A stretch of DNA of 14,108 nucleotides from CAYUYH01 sp964449175. Lineage in GTDB: Bacteria > Planctomycetota > Phycisphaerae > SM23-33. Positions 12,226 to 14,108 of this stretch are shown piece after piece. The stretch is taken from contig CAYUYH010000039.1 in the NCBI GenBank assembly GCA_964449175.1, positions 1 to 14,108 of the forward strand, written 5' to 3'. The position numbers were made by a program, and so were the translations under genes. Positions within the stretch are counted from its first letter, which is position 1. Every line of letters begins with the position of its first letter. The notes under the pieces are model-generated. The model saw only the letters and a program-made list of their open reading frames with translations, had not been told where the DNA came from and did no database searches.

Positions 12226-14108
12226 CTACGCCCCCGCCGGCTGATACTCCGTGGTGGCGATGGGCTTCTTGCCGGCCTCCTCGAAGCGGACGGAGATGCG
12301 CTTGGAGACGCCGGGCTCTTCCATCGTCACGCCGTACAGCACGTTGGCCATGCTCATCGTGCGCTTCGCGTGCGAGATGATGATGAACTGGCTGTCGCCG
12401 ACGAACTCCTGCATCAGGCGGTCGAACCGCTGGGTGTTGGCCTCGTCGAGCGCGGCGTCGACCTCGTCCAGCAGGCAGAACGGGCTGGGGCGGGCCTTGA
12501 AGATGCTGAACAGCAGCGCCAGGCCGGTCATCGTCTTCTCGCCGCCGGAAAGCAGCGACAGGCTGCGAAGCTCCTTGCCGGGCGGGCGGGCGACGATCTC
12601 GATCGGGCTTTCCAGCACGTCCTGCTCGTCGAGCAGCATGATGTCGGCCCGGCCCCCGCCGAACAGCTTGCGGAACAGTTGCTGGAAGTGCTCGCGGATG
12701 GCCGCGAACGTGGAGATGAACATCTGGCGGCTTTCCTTGTTGAGGCGGCGGATCAGCTCCTCCAACCGCTGCTGCGTCTTGGCTATGTCGGCCAGTTGCC
12801 CGGCCAGGAACTCGCGCCGCTTGGCCAGGTCCTCCTGCTCGGCGATGGCGTCGAGGTTCACGTTGCCCAGGCGCTCGATCTTGCCGCGCAGGTCGTGGAT
12901 TTCGGCGTTGACCGCCTGCCAGTCGCGCTGCTCGTCATGCTCGTAGCTGCGGAACTCGGCCAGGATGTCGATGTTCATCTCGTCGGCGGCGCGGGAGATT
13001 AGGTTCTCGATCCTGACGTCCACCTCGCCCAACTCGACGCGGCAGGCGTTGACGGCCTCGCTCGCCTGGCGATGGGAGTCTCGCTGCTCGGAGAGCTTGA
13101 CGCGGATGTCCTCCAGACGCTGCTGGAGCTGGGCGCGGGTCTCGGCGAGCTCCTCGGCCTCGGCGTTGAGCTGCTGCTGACGGGCGTAGAGGGTGTCGAC
13201 CTCGGCGGCGGCCTCGGCGGCCGACGCGCGGGCCTCGTCGCGCTGGCGGCTGCTGAGCTGGATTTCGTTCGTGGCCGCCTGGAGGTCGGCGGCCATCTGC
13301 TCGCGGCTGCGCACGAGGGCCGAGCATGCCTCCCGCAACGAGGCGGCCAAGCCTTGCGCCTCGGCGAGGGCGACCTTGGCCTCGGTGACGGCGGCCTGGA
13401 GGGCGTCTTGCCTGCGGCGGGCGGCGGCGATCTCCTTGGTCAGCCGGTCCACTTCCGCCTGCCGCTCGGCGTTCAGCTGCTCCAATTGGGCGGCCTTGTC
13501 CGTCGCCTGAAGCTCGGCGGCAGCGGCGGCGGCCATGTCCGCGCACAGGGCCTGGAGGTCCGAGGCGACCACGGGCTTCTCGCGCTCCAGGCGGGCGATC
13601 TGCTCGTCGAGCTGGTGGACTCGGCCTTGCAGCTCGATGCGCTCGGTGTTGGCCTCATAGTTCGCCGTGCGGAGGCATTGGATGATGTGGTCCAGGTGTT
13701 CGAGTCGGCCTTGGGCGGCGGAGTGTTCCTGGGTGAGCTCGTCGATCGTCGCGGTGAGCTTCTCGGCCCGGTCGGCAAGGTCGGCCAGTTCGCTCCTGCG
13801 ACTGATGACGCCCGCGGACCGGCTGGCCGAGCCCAGACGCACGCGTCCGTCAGCCTCCAGGACCTCGCCGGCGGTGGTGACGAACCTGCTGCCGGCCGGG
13901 GCGACATCGGCCGCGGCGACCGCCGCGGCGAGGTCGGCGACGACATAGGTGGTGCCGAGTATCTGCCGCATCGCCGGGGCCACCAGCGGATCGAACTGCA
14001 ATTGGTCGATCAGACGATACCGGATGTGCGGACAGGCCGCGGGGGCGAACTCCTCGGCCGGCGAGTGCATGCGGTCCAGGCAGATCACCTCGACCGCGCC
14101 CGCCTCGC
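12226..14108 (-). CDS. smc: Chromosome segregation ATPase SMC, hinge through C-terminal head (5' end outside window)
   Basis: The frame is open to the window edge, so only the last ~626 residues are present. Residues are counted from the valine codon at 14086-14088. The first ~100 are the dimerising hinge (YVVADLAAAV, RFVTTAGEVL, SAGVISRRSEL), then a long heptad-rich coiled coil (~100-440), then the C-terminal half of the ABC head: signature LLSGGEKTMTG (~513-523), Walker B/D-loop FCLLDEVDAALDEAN (~537-551), an H-loop-like region IIISHAKRTMSMA, and VLYGVTMEEPGVSK. SMC dimers bind DNA and use ATP to compact and separate chromosomes, with ScpA/ScpB. In the hinge the usual GGSxTGG-like turn reads DGRVRLGS. 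The Walker A head lies outside the window. The gene is followed by the repeat-rich spacer with no obvious terminator. Confidence 0.95.
   Translation of the reverse strand, partial: EAGAVEVICLDRMHSPAEEFAPAACPHIRYRLIDQLQFDPLVAPAMRQILGTTYVVADLAAAVAAADVAPAGSRFVTTAGEVLEADGRVRLGSASRSAGVISRRSELADLADRAEKLTATIDELTQEHSAAQGRLEHLDHIIQCLRTANYEANTERIELQGRVHQLDEQIARLEREKPVVASDLQALCADMAAAAAAELQATDKAAQLEQLNAERQAEVDRLTKEIAAARRRQDALQAAVTEAKVALAEAQGLAASLREACSALVRSREQMAADLQAATNEIQLSSRQRDEARASAAEAAAEVDTLYARQQQLNAEAEELAETRAQLQQRLEDIRVKLSEQRDSHRQASEAVNACRVELGEVDVRIENLISRAADEMNIDILAEFRSYEHDEQRDWQAVNAEIHDLRGKIERLGNVNLDAIAEQEDLAKRREFLAGQLADIAKTQQRLEELIRRLNKESRQMFISTFAAIREHFQQLFRKLFGGGRADIMLLDEQDVLESPIEIVARPPGKELRSLSLLSGGEKTMTGLALLFSIFKARPSPFCLLDEVDAALDEANTQRFDRLMQEFVGDSQFIIISHAKRTMSMANVLYGVTMEEPGVSKRISVRFEEAGKKPIATTEYQPAGA

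Overview
The window looks like a chromosomal piece of a high-GC planctomycete, perhaps a Phycisphaerae-like lineage. This is inferred from several things together: a PEP-CTERM tail preceded by a dockerin-like stretch, an LL-diaminopimelate aminotransferase (DapL), a membrane Ser/Thr kinase with a large extracytoplasmic helical-repeat tail, and secreted repeat proteins. No rRNA or other marker fixes the taxon. No phage, insertion sequence, CRISPR array or tRNA was seen.

Layout. Only the first 167 bases carry a plus-strand gene, the 3' end of a PEP-CTERM surface protein. Everything else is on the minus strand, so transcription runs from high to low coordinates. In that order the genes are: the hinge and C-terminal half of the chromosome-condensation ATPase SMC (cut by the window edge); a 279-base spacer with 7-bp tandem repeats, an inverted repeat and a possible promoter; dapL (lysine/peptidoglycan); folK (folate); a deoxynucleoside kinase overlapping folK by 4 bases; panC and panD (pantothenate/CoA); lgt (lipoprotein lipidation); a secreted HtrA-like protein with two PDZ domains and no catalytic triad; a secreted TPR/HEAT-like protein ending at a clear intrinsic terminator; and a transmembrane Ser/Thr kinase.

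How the genes fit together. The stretch from dapL to lgt is a compact housekeeping biosynthesis cluster with spacings from -4 to about 107 bases. From lgt onward the theme is the cell envelope: lipoprotein maturation, then two exported proteins of unknown function that form a tight pair (47 bases apart, both with good ribosome binding sites, closed by a terminator), then a kinase whose sensor part would face outward. The most unusual items are an Lgt with an EF-hand-bearing insertion of roughly 150 residues, an HtrA-like pseudoprotease paired with a secreted TPR/HEAT protein, a kinase with all three glycines of its nucleotide loop replaced and DFG changed to DFH, and the repeat cassette between smc and dapL. 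No complete new defence or mobile system is visible.

All family calls rest on reading motifs by eye. No database search was run.
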